Of a stretch of DNA of 64,000 nucleotides, positions 11,305 through 22,395 are shown piece by piece (the stretch's first letter is position 1; every line of letters starts with the position of its first letter). The translations under genes and the position numbers were made by a program. The stretch is from positions 30,930,001-30,994,000 of the forward strand of contig CM065394.1 in the NCBI GenBank assembly GCA_033060915.1, read 5' to 3'. The stretch is from Euryodendron excelsum. Lineage: Eukaryota; Streptophyta; Magnoliopsida; Ericales; Pentaphylacaceae. The notes beneath the pieces were generated by a model. It saw nothing but the letters and a program-made list of their open reading frames with translations. It was not told where the DNA came from and did no database searches.

Positions 11305-13380
11305 CGGGCACCAAACTTTTGGTTCTTCAGTTCTTTTGCCGCTGATGGATTCTTAGTTATTGACCTGTTTATTGTGTGATTTCTGTTGACTGTTTAACTG
11401 GAGACTGGTAGGAGATAGTGTGTGAAACATAGGCAAGTTCGTTTTTGACACAGTTCATTTTTCTTTCTGCTCTTTTTTTTTTTCCCTGTTAAGTTGTACC
11501 TGCAAACTCCTCCGGTGTGCCTTTTTGTAGTTAAAATAATGGAAGTTCCTCTTCTTTTTGTGCCTATTATTTTGAATTCTTAGTTTCCTCTGGGAAAGTT
11601 AGACCATTTATGTTTTTTCTTGTTACTGACTGCATCTCAATATTCTCGTCTGCTCTTTAAAAAAAAACGAGTACAGTCCTAGTGCACGAGATTGCAACCA
11701 CTACGGAAACTATGAAGACATTGAAGAGGCTGTTTTTGTTTCAAACCCTTGACGCCGGGTGGCAATGGAGCCGAGCAATGCATAACACTATCATTAATGC
11801 TGGTAGTGTACTGGGCTCCTGTAATCAAGTTACAATAATCAGCCTGGGCAACTTCATTCGTTTGGTTGCGGTTTTTTTCTATTTTCGTTTTCTAAATGCA
11901 TAACACTATCATTAATGCTGGTATTGTACTGGGCTGCTGTAATCAAGTTACAATGGGCAACTTCATTCGTTTGGTTATGATTTCAATTTATGTTTTCTGT
12001 TTTCATTTTTTAAAATTTCGATACAATTATGTTTGACAGATTTGTTCTGAAAACTTTTTCTGTCAAAACCGTGTTTAGTAAGTCGATTTTAAAACTTATT
12101 TTCGAAAAATTTTTTAGAAAACACAATTTTAAAAATCACTAAAAATGTATTTTTTGAATTTTCAAAATTAACGATAGTGTTTTCGATGGTTCTATTTTTT
12201 TTTTTTCAAAAATAAGAAAATGTGATGTTCTCAAACTCTTTTAGGTCCCGAAAACACGAAAAACAAAAACAAAATGAGAAGTTTACTCAAATCATATCCA
12301 TGTGAATAAATGGCAAATGGAAGGTAAATAAATTTTTTTCTTCATTTTTATCGCTTGGGATTCACCCACGTGAGAGCAATGGTCTCAAATGTGCTATGCC
12401 CTTGCTAATAAAAAGTTTCAGGGCTAGAGTTAAAAAAAAAAAAACTCGCTTGCATGTCATTCAGACTCATTAGGTGGATAAACAGATAATGAAGAGTACG
12501 ACACTAGTATTTGATCACGTGGTTGATTTTCCAGTGTTTGCAAGATTATAATCTCGGACTAAGGACCGAGATGGAAAATGAAATCCTCAGATTTCCCACT
12601 GATTAACTTGCTCAAATGATACAAAGAACCCAAATAAAGGGAGAGTCTGGTTGTGCTGATTTTCCTTCTGTTAGTAGATGAATATAGCAATTAGGCCCAC
12701 AGGGATAGGGATGTTACTGGTCCAAGTTTGTCATCTATTCATCTACCTACTGCTTTTCTTGCCGGCCTGGATATTACAGCCCAAACTGTATCCTAAGAAA
12801 CACCTAAGAAACACCAAAACTTCTAAAATGTCTTCTAAAATGTGTTGTCCATATTGAAACACGATACTCTTGACACTTTCTCAACACATAGCCAAACGTA
12901 TCCAATTATTTATTATTATTTTAGAACTAGATACACTTCAAACACTTCAAAAACAATTGTATCCGTTGCTTAGACAACTGCTGGGTTTGTTCATTACGTA
13001 TACATGATATGAACCATGTTACAAGTTTGATTAAAATAATTTAAAATTCAATTGTAGAAAAAAAAACTATAATTTTAATATCTAATTTGATGTTTAAACT
13101 ATAAAATATATGAATTTTAATTCTAATTAGTGTTATTCTACATTTTTTTTAATTGTATTTGAATAAAATATTTCTACATATGTTATAAAAAATATATAAA
13201 ATATATAATTTTGCTGTGTCGTCTCCTATTTTTTTTTGTTGTTTAAATTGTCGTGTCGTTAGTGTGCATGTATTCATGTCCGTGTCCATACCATTCCTTG
13301 AACATTGCTTTCCTGCAGCTTGTCATATGTTTATACTCGTATCAAAGTTTATCAGCACTTTCAGTAAAACTTCACTCATC
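11305..13380. other. KING1 3' flank and intergenic sequence
   Basis: The first 300 bp or so are probably the KING1 3' UTR (T-rich, AATAAT-like motifs near 11535). After the tandem duplication listed separately, 12000-13380 is AT-rich with homopolymer runs and no coding signal. Confidence 0.5.
11778..12010. repeat. 118-bp tandem duplication
   Basis: ATGCATAACACTATCATTAA at 11778 recurs at 11896. The two units stay aligned through TGTACTGGGCT, GTAATCAAGTTACAAT and GGGCAACTTCATTCGTTTGG. Unit 2 lacks about 11 bp after GTTACAAT. Identity is high enough that the duplication looks recent. Confidence 0.85.
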
Positions 13381-14530
13381 TTCAGCGTTTGATGATTAGC
13401 AAATCAGAATGATGAAGGACAAGAGTTACATTCTGCATGCTAAGTCAATAAAACACAAAAGAAACCTAAAAAGAAATTGAATAAAACCTACCAATTACTG
13501 GTATCAACAAGTAGTACGTTTTAAGTGAACCCCATTGCCTTTTACTTACAAAGGTAGAATATTTACAGTAGTAATAATCCAAAAGGATAAGAGATTTAAC
13601 ACTCAGTTTGGAAATTTGAATTCCAAACAAAACATAAAAGAAAAACATTAGTGCCGCATCAGAGCAAGGGCATAACAATGTAATATTTCTACGTCATTCT
13701 CTCCTCCAATTTCTTACTAACTTGCTAGAATTAGTAAAGTAATTTCCCAAGTATGCTAAATACTTCAACAAGAGACGCCTAGTTGCCAAGTTTTCAAGCG
13801 ATTTCTTCCAATCATCCTAGTCGAAAGCGTTACCTTAATTTTCATAGGAAATGAATAATAAAATCTAAAGTCTCTTTCTCTCTCTCCATGTACTGATTTC
13901 AATGCTCAATTAGTTGTCATCCTCTTACATTTGGCTGCATCACAATCGTTCAACTTCAAATTTCCTCGTAACTCCAAACATCATAAGGCTCCCTGCCTAT
14001 GCGAAAATTACAAAAATTGCCAAAGTCGAAGTCAACTAAAATTACTTAAAAGCCAGCTCAACAATGTCTTGGCAAAAACAAAAAACAAAGAAATTTCTTT
14101 ACCATTAGATAAAAATGAAAAAATACAAAACCACAAAAGAGGTAGCTTTAAGAAACTAAAGTACAAGGGTAATTACAACGTGCAAGAAGCCCCATTTTCT
14201 TGCTATAGCCAAGTCGTCAACAAGGTTCCTTGATGAGAAGCATGGAAAGAAGAATAAGGGGAAATTTGGAATTTTCACATGAAGCCATTTTGCAACCTGT
14301 TGCAATTAACTTCTGGTTCAATATGAGTCTTATTTTATGTACCAATCGATTAGTGGGCTGTCAGTGTAATTTATTTAGGTTCTCATGGGGATTTATGAAT
14401 TAAGGATTCAGTGATTTCTAGATTTTGTTGCAGGCTATAATATGGGTACTGGGTTATAATTATCCTAGGACTTTCTATGCATCATGCAGCCTTATCTTTT
14501 GGTGGGATTCTAGATTCTTCTTTGATCTTC
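13381..14530. other. Intergenic sequence without a gene
   Basis: A basic 100-codon plus-strand frame (13931-14233) begins at TTG and resembles no family, so it is not annotated. No RNA gene was recognised. Confidence 0.4.
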
Positions 14531-15282
14531 TCATTCTACATACAAGGTAACATCAACTGTTCCAGCACTGTTCACAGTCCCCCAAATCAGGCCTTTCAGC
14601 ACCAAAAGCTTACCAATCCAACTTAAAACAATCCTAACCCTTTTCCTTCTTTTAGCCATGGATTTGACTCCTAACCCCTCAAATAAGTTCCTTACCAGAT
14701 CCTCCGGCAACTTGATCATTTGAAAGCCAAGCCAATTTCAAATCTTTTTCATCCACAACACCCTAGAATTTCCTTCTAATTTATTGAACCCTAAACCTAC
14801 TACTGTTCCTTGCCCTCAACATCACAAAACTAATTGCAAGCAGCTTCACCGCTAGTTTTCTAAAGTTAGGCTACATCATTCCCTCCCCAAGTTTTGTTAC
14901 TAAAGGGTTTTGAACCATGGTAATACCAATATTCTTTAGTTGGGAAACATAACAAGAAAACACACACATCATTACCGAAGGCCCATTTTATTAAGCTGAC
15001 TAGTAACCATAACAATTCCAAACGAGGCAGATGTAGCAAACCTTCTCTCTTAATTTCCAAGCCTACAACATATAAGAAACATAAGTTACACTTAACAAAA
15101 CCATTCAAGTTTATAACATAATACCCCTATTAAAACTAAAATCTACCTCGAGACACATGGTTCTCTTAAAAATATCTGCATTGCCAAGGAGAGAAATACA
15201 TTTGTAGAAGTCATACATATGCTTCTAAACCACATTATTGTTATAAATAAATTCAAAGAGCCATTTAAGTAGGTATGGCCAT
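14531..15282. other. Repeat-derived sequence of unclear origin
   Basis: Minus-strand frames of 60-80 codons cross this interval (for example 14531-14719, Lys/Arg-rich). They may continue the LINE debris identified on either side, but no diagnostic motif is visible. Confidence 0.3.
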
Positions 15283-15492
15283 GTGCAACATACACCAACT
15301 GATGCACCTCTAAGGGGTGATTCCATCCAGGTCGAGGGTTCCAAAAGACAAAGGGGCAAGCTAAGGACATGGGTTGAGGCAGCAAGTAAGGAAATGATCA
15401 CCTTAAAATTAAACAAAAATAAGGCTTTTAATAGAGCTAAGGAGAAAATGGATCCATGTAACCTTACCCAAGGTATTAAGGCCAAGGCTTGA
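15283..15492 (+). mobile_element. C-terminal tail fragment of a non-LTR retrotransposon
   Basis: The frame reads APLRGDSIQVEG, then KRQRGKLRTWVEAASKEM and a tail ending GIKAKA. This resembles the recurrent plant retroelement tail with the pattern RGRxKxTWxExxxKDM followed by LDRAxWRxxI. Only the tail survives. The family assignment (RTE-like versus another LINE) is uncertain. Confidence 0.5.
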
Positions 15493-15869
15493 TGAGTTGT
15501 AGAGCATTTGAATTCCTTTGCACTGTGATGCTATCTTTATTTCCCAAAAGAGCACAATGCCTTAAAAATAAAAAAAATAAAAAAAAAAGAAAATTTCCAG
15601 CAAGAGATGTGCTCCGTGTACGGGACAAATTCTTATTCCAAACGAATCAGACATTAGAAATTAGTGGCACACTTAAAGAAGATAAAAATCAATTGAATCT
15701 GAGCATGTGTGCATGCAAAAACTACATTATAAAAGGTGCTAAGTGGGCACCGCCTGCTTACAAAAAGCAAAATAATAGCAAGGACCTCTACAAGAAACCA
15801 AACCTCCAAGGAGACCTAAACAACTAATGAAGGTACAAAAACATGGTTGACCTAACCAAGGTCCAAGAC
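15493..15869. other. Spacer between retroelement fragments
   Basis: A-rich plus strand with an A-rich tract near 15566-15590. A plus-strand frame of 112 codons has low-complexity Lys/Asn composition and is not supported as a gene. Confidence 0.35.
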
Positions 15870-16440
15870 ACACTCCTAAAGGTCAAGACAACCATCAACA
15901 ACCCATCCTCTACCTCCCTTCGCACCAACCCCTTTAACTCTACCATCACAATTGATAGTGCAAAGCAAATTCTTTAACTCCCTTCCACTTCTAGCATTCC
16001 TAACCCCGTCCCTTGCAAAATTTGATTCCATCCTTGGTCTCCCCTTTTTATACTTCAATTGCTATTAACAACTTGGTAGCTTCATTCCAGAAACCTTTGC
16101 AAGGAATCCCAAGAAATTTGCTAAGTCCATTAACCCTTTTTATAACCCACTCTGACACCTGGTCTTGTCACCCAAATTAGAAGTCAAACCAACTTCCTTA
16201 CCAACCCCTTGAGCTGGATCAGTAACTAAGAAAGGATGACACTTTTCAGGGAACAGAACCTTCACTTCATGACTTCCAGCACATAACAATCCCAACCTAT
16301 CACCCTGAAACTCATTTCCATTGGCTGCCCAACCCCCAGCTCAGTCTCAAGTGGGCCTGAAGAACACCCTTCATTCTCACCTCTCCTCCATCGCTAGGGC
16401 TCACACTCACTACGATGAACTTAAGACGTTTAACAACAGA
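15870..16440 (-). mobile_element. LINE ORF1/pre-endonuclease fragment
   Basis: The minus strand reads KGLMDLANFLGIPCKGF and then, after stops, SGRELKNLLCTINCDG with a Gly/Lys/Arg-rich tail. This is the typical end of plant LINE ORF1, just before the endonuclease, where RELKxLxCSINYD is recurrent. The endonuclease that should follow (an ISWNVRGL-like motif) is absent, so the element is truncated. Several frame breaks are present. Confidence 0.55.
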
Positions 16441-16949
16441 GTTTTCCTTATCTTTTTCCCTTTTTTTTTTTCTTGGTTGGTTCTTCATTTTCTCTTTTCG
16501 TCGGTGGGTTTTTTCTTTTTGTTAATTTTTTTTTTGTTGGGGGGCAGCTGGGGATTGTTGGTGGGTATTGTTCTCCAACCGTGTAAGAATAGATTTATGC
16601 AACAAAGAAATAGAAATCTGGAAGCATGACAACCTGTCAAAACAACAATTACACTATCAAGTGTCCCTCAAATGTAGTGAAGTTATGGCCATGACCTAAG
16701 TTCAACTCCAAATTCAATTCATGATAATAGATACATGAAATATAATAAGATTCACGCATGAAGGATATCTATGAAACATGTACAAAATTATTACAGTATA
16801 TAGAGTGTATGACCATCTTTCACAAAAACCTGCGATTAAAACATGAACACCAATAAAATAAACAACACATCACTAAGCCAGATTTAGGAGATGAAGTGAT
16901 TCCAACTAGTCCTTGATGAGAGGCTTACCTCCTACAAGAATCCTGCATC
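16441..16949. other. EXO70 3' flank
   Basis: T-rich stretch (16440-16540), then AT-rich sequence just beyond the EXO70 stop codon that is likely to contain its 3' UTR on the minus strand. No separate gene. Confidence 0.45.
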
Positions 16950-18908
16950 CTATGTACTTTTTCTTCTCAAGTGGTGCAGAAGTCCAGGTGTTCCTTCAAA
17001 CAGATCAGATAAATAGTTCTCTAAATCATCTGGCGTGTATTTTATGTATTTCCCAGCATGTCTGCCACTCTCTAGTTGACTCCCAAACCTTCCCAAAAAT
17101 GAGCGATATGCTGGAATCACTTTCTCTGAAATGGATATTCGAAGCTCTTCACGAAGTTGAGCATCTGGGACCTTCCAAACTGTCTGGATCCTATAAATTT
17201 CTTCAAAACTGGCATTAAAACTCTTAAACCTTTCCTTCAAAGCCAACTTGGAGGCATTATTTGAGCTCCCACCAATCCCGTCATCCTTCAAATAAGCCAG
17301 TACTTTGGTCCATGAAGCTCTGAGGTAGCTTGTGGCGTATTGACGAATCTGACCACGGCGCTTGCGAACCCATTGATCTCCCAAAAGCTTTCCAAGCTCA
17401 GAATCTTTCACCTTCTGAACTATGTAAAGTATATTATTCATCAAGAATATAAATTGCATTGCACCATCCTCATACATTCTTGATTTCTCCTCAAGGTTTG
17501 ATTCCAGTGTTGTTAACAATGAAAGCAAACGGAGAGCAAATGGAGATGTGCATGCTAAAGACAAATTATCACCATCCTCCCTTTGCAACTGATCTGATTC
17601 ATCCGCATTGTTTTCTAGAAGAGAATTCAGGGTATCACTGTAATCCACAAGCAATTTTACATAATTCATCACATATCGTGTCAGGGGGTGAATCTCACCA
17701 CCTTGCATCGGTTTCCGAGATGCCTCACCCTGAACAGCCTTTTCAAACTCTACAAATGTGCCAATTGCTGCCTCCCCTAGTCCAGCCAGTACTCCCCGGC
17801 CCTCGCTACACACTAGTTCTCCTGATTCATCACTAAACAACATCTGCAAATCCGGCAAAACATCCACGAGCACATCATACATATCAAGTATTCGAAACAG
17901 CTTCTCTGACGACCTCCTCCCAATTACAACCGCCTCACCAAAATTCAACAACTGCATCACACATCCCTTTGCAGTCTCAACAAAGCAGACCTCTTTTATC
18001 AGTTCAGAACCCTCAAATATTTGTTCACAGAGCTGCTTCTCGCCAGTCAAAAGAACCCTAACCACAATCTTAACAGCTTGAATCCACTTCTTCATCTTCT
18101 CATCCAATGACCTCCACTCAATCTTCTGAACCTCTTCAATACTCAGCTTCTCGACACCGAGAATTGACAAACACTCATCGAGAAAATCGCGACGAACACT
18201 GCTGTACACTTGACAGCACTCCTTCTCATACCCAGACCGAATCATCCGATCTGCGATCTCCTTCAGTTCTTCCACAGCATCAGGAAGAATCAAGTCCACA
18301 CATACGTCATCCCCCAAGCTCACACCTCTCTCATGGAGGTAACCCACCTGGTCCTCCTCACCGAAACTCACAAAATCCTCAATTTCCCCATCATTGGAAG
18401 CAAACGACAACGAAACCCTCCGGATCGACCCGTGAAGCCGCTCGGCATCGAGCGGAACCGTGTTCCGTATCAAAATATAGCGAAACTCATCCTCGAACCT
18501 CGACATCGCCAATTGAAGCGCACTCTCTGCACGATCCATGATCTCACCTTCGGACTGGATCGCGAGATCTTCGGTCAACTGAAGAATCTCGTCCACGGCA
18601 GTGAGGTACACGGCCGCCTCGTCCGGCGAGTCCTCCCAGCGCAGCGAGTGCCGCGACGACTCGGAGTTGGAGTCCCACTGGAGAATCACCTTCTCCGCGG
18701 CTTCGAATCGAGCATCGGTCTTGCAATCGCCGCCGCCGCCGCCGTCAGGGTTGTTGGACATCAAATTACTGATGTTCGACAAGCGATTGTCGAAGCTCGA
18801 TAAGATCAAGATCATATCCTCCGTCGCGTCCTTTGACGTGTTGAGACTCTTCACGATTTGCTGAGCTGTGGCCATCACCCTCTCCTGTCCTTCGATTGTC
18901 GCCGCCAT
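16950..18908 (-). CDS. EXO70: Exocyst subunit EXO70 family protein
   Basis: Single-exon frame of 652 residues. The start is the first in-frame ATG (18906-18908); the open frame extends 66 codons further upstream but only from a GTG and through a microsatellite. The N-terminus (1-50) is helical, followed by a Gly run (56-60) and an acidic variable region (170-200). The Exo70 domain spans about residues 275-635, with [30 protein letters not shown], a [18 protein letters not shown] signature and the C-terminal [21 protein letters not shown]70 tethers secretory vesicles to plasma-membrane sites through phosphoinositide binding within the octameric exocyst. The intronless structure and the sequence place it outside the EXO70A clade; it reads closest to clade D, with B as the alternative. 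No lesion is seen. Confidence 0.95.
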   Translation of the reverse strand: MAATIEGQERVMATAQQIVKSLNTSKDATEDMILILSSFDNRLSNISNLMSNNPDGGGGGDCKTDARFEAAEKVILQWDSNSESSRHSLRWEDSPDEAAVYLTAVDEILQLTEDLAIQSEGEIMDRAESALQLAMSRFEDEFRYILIRNTVPLDAERLHGSIRRVSLSFASNDGEIEDFVSFGEEDQVGYLHERGVSLGDDVCVDLILPDAVEELKEIADRMIRSGYEKECCQVYSSVRRDFLDECLSILGVEKLSIEEVQKIEWRSLDEKMKKWIQAVKIVVRVLLTGEKQLCEQIFEGSELIKEVCFVETAKGCVMQLLNFGEAVVIGRRSSEKLFRILDMYDVLVDVLPDLQMLFSDESGELVCSEGRGVLAGLGEAAIGTFVEFEKAVQGEASRKPMQGGEIHPLTRYVMNYVKLLVDYSDTLNSLLENNADESDQLQREDGDNLSLACTSPFALRLLSLLTTLESNLEEKSRMYEDGAMQFIFLMNNILYIVQKVKDSELGKLLGDQWVRKRRGQIRQYATSYLRASWTKVLAYLKDDGIGGSSNNASKLALKERFKSFNASFEEIYRIQTVWKVPDAQLREELRISISEKVIPAYRSFLGRFGSQLESGRHAGKYIKYTPDDLENYLSDLFEGTPGLLHHLRRKST

Positions 18909-18920
18909 CAGAGACTGACA

Positions 18921-18990
18921 GTATATGTATATAGGTATAGATATAGATATAGATATAGATATAGGTATAGGTATAGATATAGATATTATG
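18921..18990. repeat. (TATAGA)n microsatellite in the EXO70 leader
   Basis: About ten imperfect copies of a 6-bp TATAGA/TATAGG unit lie 12-80 bp upstream of the EXO70 ATG. Because the unit is 6 bp, the upstream frame stays open and would read an Ile/Ser/Pro repeat, which explains the misleading N-terminal extension. Confidence 0.9.
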
Positions 18991-19384
18991 TATGTATAGG
19001 TTTTGTGTGAGGAGGAAAGGAAGGAGAAAGGGCTGAACTTTGGGGTAGGGTGAGAGATCGGTGGATATTTGGGGGTTTGGGGGGTTTGAGTTGAAACTTC
19101 AATCACCTCTTCTTGATTCCATTTTCCACAGCGTGAGTCTGTCTCTCTGTGTTTGGCCGGCTTAAATTGAGTAACGTACCGGGTCGGGCTACTGTTTGTG
19201 AATTGTGATTGTGCTTTGCAAGATTGGTTTTATATGGGGCCGTGAGTAGGGGCTCGAAGTTCTTAGGAGTGGGAGAGTACATGGACCATAGCATGGTCAG
19301 CCAATTAGGTGTTGGTGTGTAGAAGTGTATGAAATTGCTGGATTATTGACTATTCAAATATATCTATATATTTTTGGTTATCAG

Positions 19385-19520
19385 TTAGGGGTGTCTGTAC
19401 TAGTTAATGTGCACCTCGAATAATTTTTCTATTCAATTTGGTGAAAGGGTAAAAATTAATATAACAAAGTAGTCAAAATAAATAAACATGAGGGATAAAA
19501 TCTCTTGCAACTTGGTTCTA
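19385..19520 (-). mobile_element. Partial Au-like SINE remnant
   Basis: GGTGTCTGTACTAG and GTGCACCTCGAATAATTTT resemble the 3' body of the element at 3400-3620 (GGTGTCCGGACTAG, GTACCTCGATTAATCT) in the same orientation. Only this half is recognisable. Confidence 0.4.
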
Positions 19521-19900
19521 ACATTTTGTTTGAATGGAAGTGAGAAAATGTGAAGAAAAATATTAGTTAGGAGGGGAAGAGAATGAAGGAAAAGAAAAAG
19601 AAAGAGAAATACTTATATCTTGTTTGAATAACCAAAAGGAAAAAGAAAAAGACATTCGTTTTCGAACCCTTCAATCCAAATGAAGTATAAAAAATTGTTA
19701 AGTTTCGAATTCAAAATGTCTGGATATACAACTCCTCTTATCTCTACTCATAGTTAACCAGTCAAATATTCTTCTCCAACACGGGAGATAAAACCTCTTA
19801 CAACTTGGACCAAAAGGGTTTAAGTTTCGAACTCAAAATGTGTATTCTTATCTCCACTTAGTAATCTATCATAGTTAACCATTCAAATATTCATATGAAA
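19490..19900. repeat. Local diverged duplication
   Basis: GATAAAATCTCTTGCAACTTGG (about 19495) recurs as GATAAAACCTCTTACAACTTGG (about 19789). AAGTTTCGAATTCAAAATGT (about 19700) recurs as AAGTTTCGAACTCAAAATGT (about 19821), and TAGTTAACCAGTCAAATATTC recurs as TAGTTAACCATTCAAATATTC. The copies differ by indels. Confidence 0.6.
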
Positions 19901-22395
19901 TCATTATTCATGCTTGGTTTCTCCACTATTGTCACAAAGGGATGACCATTCTTTTTTTTTTTTTTAATTATTATTTTCCCGTTCTTTTTAGAATTTGCAT
20001 TTTTTTTTCTTCATCTTTTCAAAGATGTTTAGGCATATGATCAACTATTTCCTCAAGCTTGATAATCATTCATAAATGTATGGTGAACCCATCATGCTTT
20101 GCAAACAATTTAAGATCATGAATGATTGATTTTTATGATACTTGACACGCTACCAAAATTGTTCTATTACGATTAGAGTGTTACGAATTGGAAGCACATA
20201 AACAATCTCTCCACACGCTTGGGGTGAAAATTGCAGATATATATTCTTTCTCATATCTCATAGCGGCGGGAATCTTACACACTGGTTTGCCATTACAGTC
20301 AATAGCCGTTGTGCTGCAGACAAATTAACATTGTCATATTGCTTTAGAATAGTCCTAACTCGTGAAAGCGTTATTTGTTGATCGGATTGTTGTAATTTAA
20401 ATTAGATAAAAGCATGTGACATAGGTGACAATGGTGCTGGTCAATCCTAAAGTCAAACCCACAAATTTTGACCCTTGCCAAGCCAAAACAAACATCAAGG
20501 TCCTTTGATCAGAGAGCCCCTTAGTTCACTGATATTAGCCGTAGATTATGGATAACAAGCACATTAGATCATGAAATGGTGGATCCTTGGTCAAACAATT
20601 TAAGCTCACCTAACATGCCACAAAAACTCATTTCATTCAGAAGGGGAAGCATGTTTCCAGAAAAACGTATGAAACTCATTTTAGAAATTTTAAAAAAACA
20701 TTTTGAAAATGCGAGAAAAACGTTTTAAAATTACAATATGATATATTTAGAATACTTTATGAAAACTCTTGAAAAACTAAATGAAAGCTTAAAATATTAA
20801 TTTTTATACACAATTTCTTTTCAAGTTCTTTCTAAGTATCTATTAAATATTCATATACATTTTCACTAAATTTTTTAAGTTTTATAAAAACTTCTAAATA
20901 AAATTCCTATTAAGTTTTTCAATTGTTTTTCACTTTTCGTTCTCCCAATATTTTTTAACTGGGTTTCCTACTTTCATTTTCTCTAATGTTTTCCGCTTCT
21001 ACTTTCCATTTTAATAACTATGCTCCCAAAACATAAAAAAAAAAAGAAAAAAAAAGAAGAGGAAATAAAAAATCATTCACTTATTCATTCTTCGATTGGA
21101 TTCCATCCTCCTTTCCTCAATTTTCTCCACAATCAAATGCCGCCCAAGCACGAGGAAATAAAAAAAAAAATGATGCCAATGCAAGATTTAAAAAAATTAA
21201 AAACAATTCGCCACAAAGCATTGCAGCTTCGATATTATATGATTTCCTAACTTGTTTGGTTTATCAAACAAGTCCTGGCGTTTATTGCCTACAGAGCTTT
21301 GGTAGTTTGGAATCATCCTCGTAAGGTATTGGGATATTCTGGGGAAACCACAATGAGAGGGACAACAGACACAAAATAGAAAACAGAAAGCAAAGTATTA
21401 TATCAAAATACTGGAGTGTATTGCCACCAGGAAAGCAGGCAGACTTGCAAATTGCTGTAATGATTAAATTTAGCATTTGGCTTTCGCAATGTAACAACTG
21501 TCGCTAGAAATAACCGAGGAATCAAAGAAACCTTTTTCAGGAACACTTCTCAAATGATACATCCTGCAAATAGTTGTCTTGTTTAGCCATATAGAAAGCA
21601 AGAGTTCCCACCAGAAAACGGTGTTCATGGAATCGAAAGAATACCGGACTATAAGCTTGGGCAAGGGATGAATAAGTGCCGCATTGAAATTGAACTTCGA
21701 GAAGTAAATGCAATGATAGGAGGATTGCCTTCTCGCAGAAGTTTCATGCAAAATGAGTCTTTACCAGTTTGAACATGTTACTACACCCAGAATCCGAGCA
21801 CACTGAGAACCTGAGAAGGTAGCCACTAATTCGCAGAAGCCTCGTGCATTGGGACAGCCGACCACTAATTCACTAACCACTGAAGTATTTGAACAATTTA
21901 GTGGAACACCAGTGCAAGACTCTCTGCATAAGGAAAAGTAAATATTACCCTCTTTGATAAAAAGAAGGTAGCCCTATTGAAAAACAAATATCCAGAAATT
22001 CGATATGTAATCTTCTGATTCTGATCACCCGGAACATGCAGCTAGCGTGATAAGTGATAACGAAGAACAAGAAAATTCTTCTGAACGAGAGAAAAAAAAC
22101 ATCCTAAAACAGAAATCCTATAGGTGATCTAGTTAGCTCTTGGCTAAAGAACTTAGACAAGAGATGAGCAGTAAATCCAAGTATTTTGACAGATAGTAGG
22201 TCAACACCTCTATTTTCCACCTAACACAATAATAAATCCTATAAAAAGTTTGGATTATTTGGGAATTAATTAATTAAAGCTCATGCTCTTGAAAGTAGGT
22301 TCATTCATGTGCCTAAGCACAGTATTTGATAATTGATACTTTCATTGTTCGTTATCCAATATGCAAGAAGAAAAGACACCCAGCCGACACTAGTA

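Larger units (their letters stand above)
19107..21536. other. Intergenic sequence between the EXO70 and COMM-like genes
   Basis: The promoter side of EXO70 is at the left end. The interval is AT-rich and contains the SINE fragment and local duplication listed separately. A stretch at 20650-20960 repeats TTTTGAAAA and AAAACG motifs in both orientations and may be a decayed MITE. No gene. Confidence 0.45.

Noticed and set aside
13931..14233. Basic 100-codon plus-strand frame
   Set aside because: It starts at TTG, not ATG, and has Lys/Asn-rich low-complexity composition with no recognisable motif or splice context.
17459..18803. Plus-strand frames of 107-197 codons opposite EXO70
   Set aside because: They are antisense shadows of a GC-richer coding exon, overlap each other, and have no family resemblance.
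18909..19106. 66-codon in-frame N-terminal extension of EXO70
   Set aside because: It begins with GTG, is translated microsatellite and leader sequence, and the first ATG (18908) gives the usual EXO70 start.
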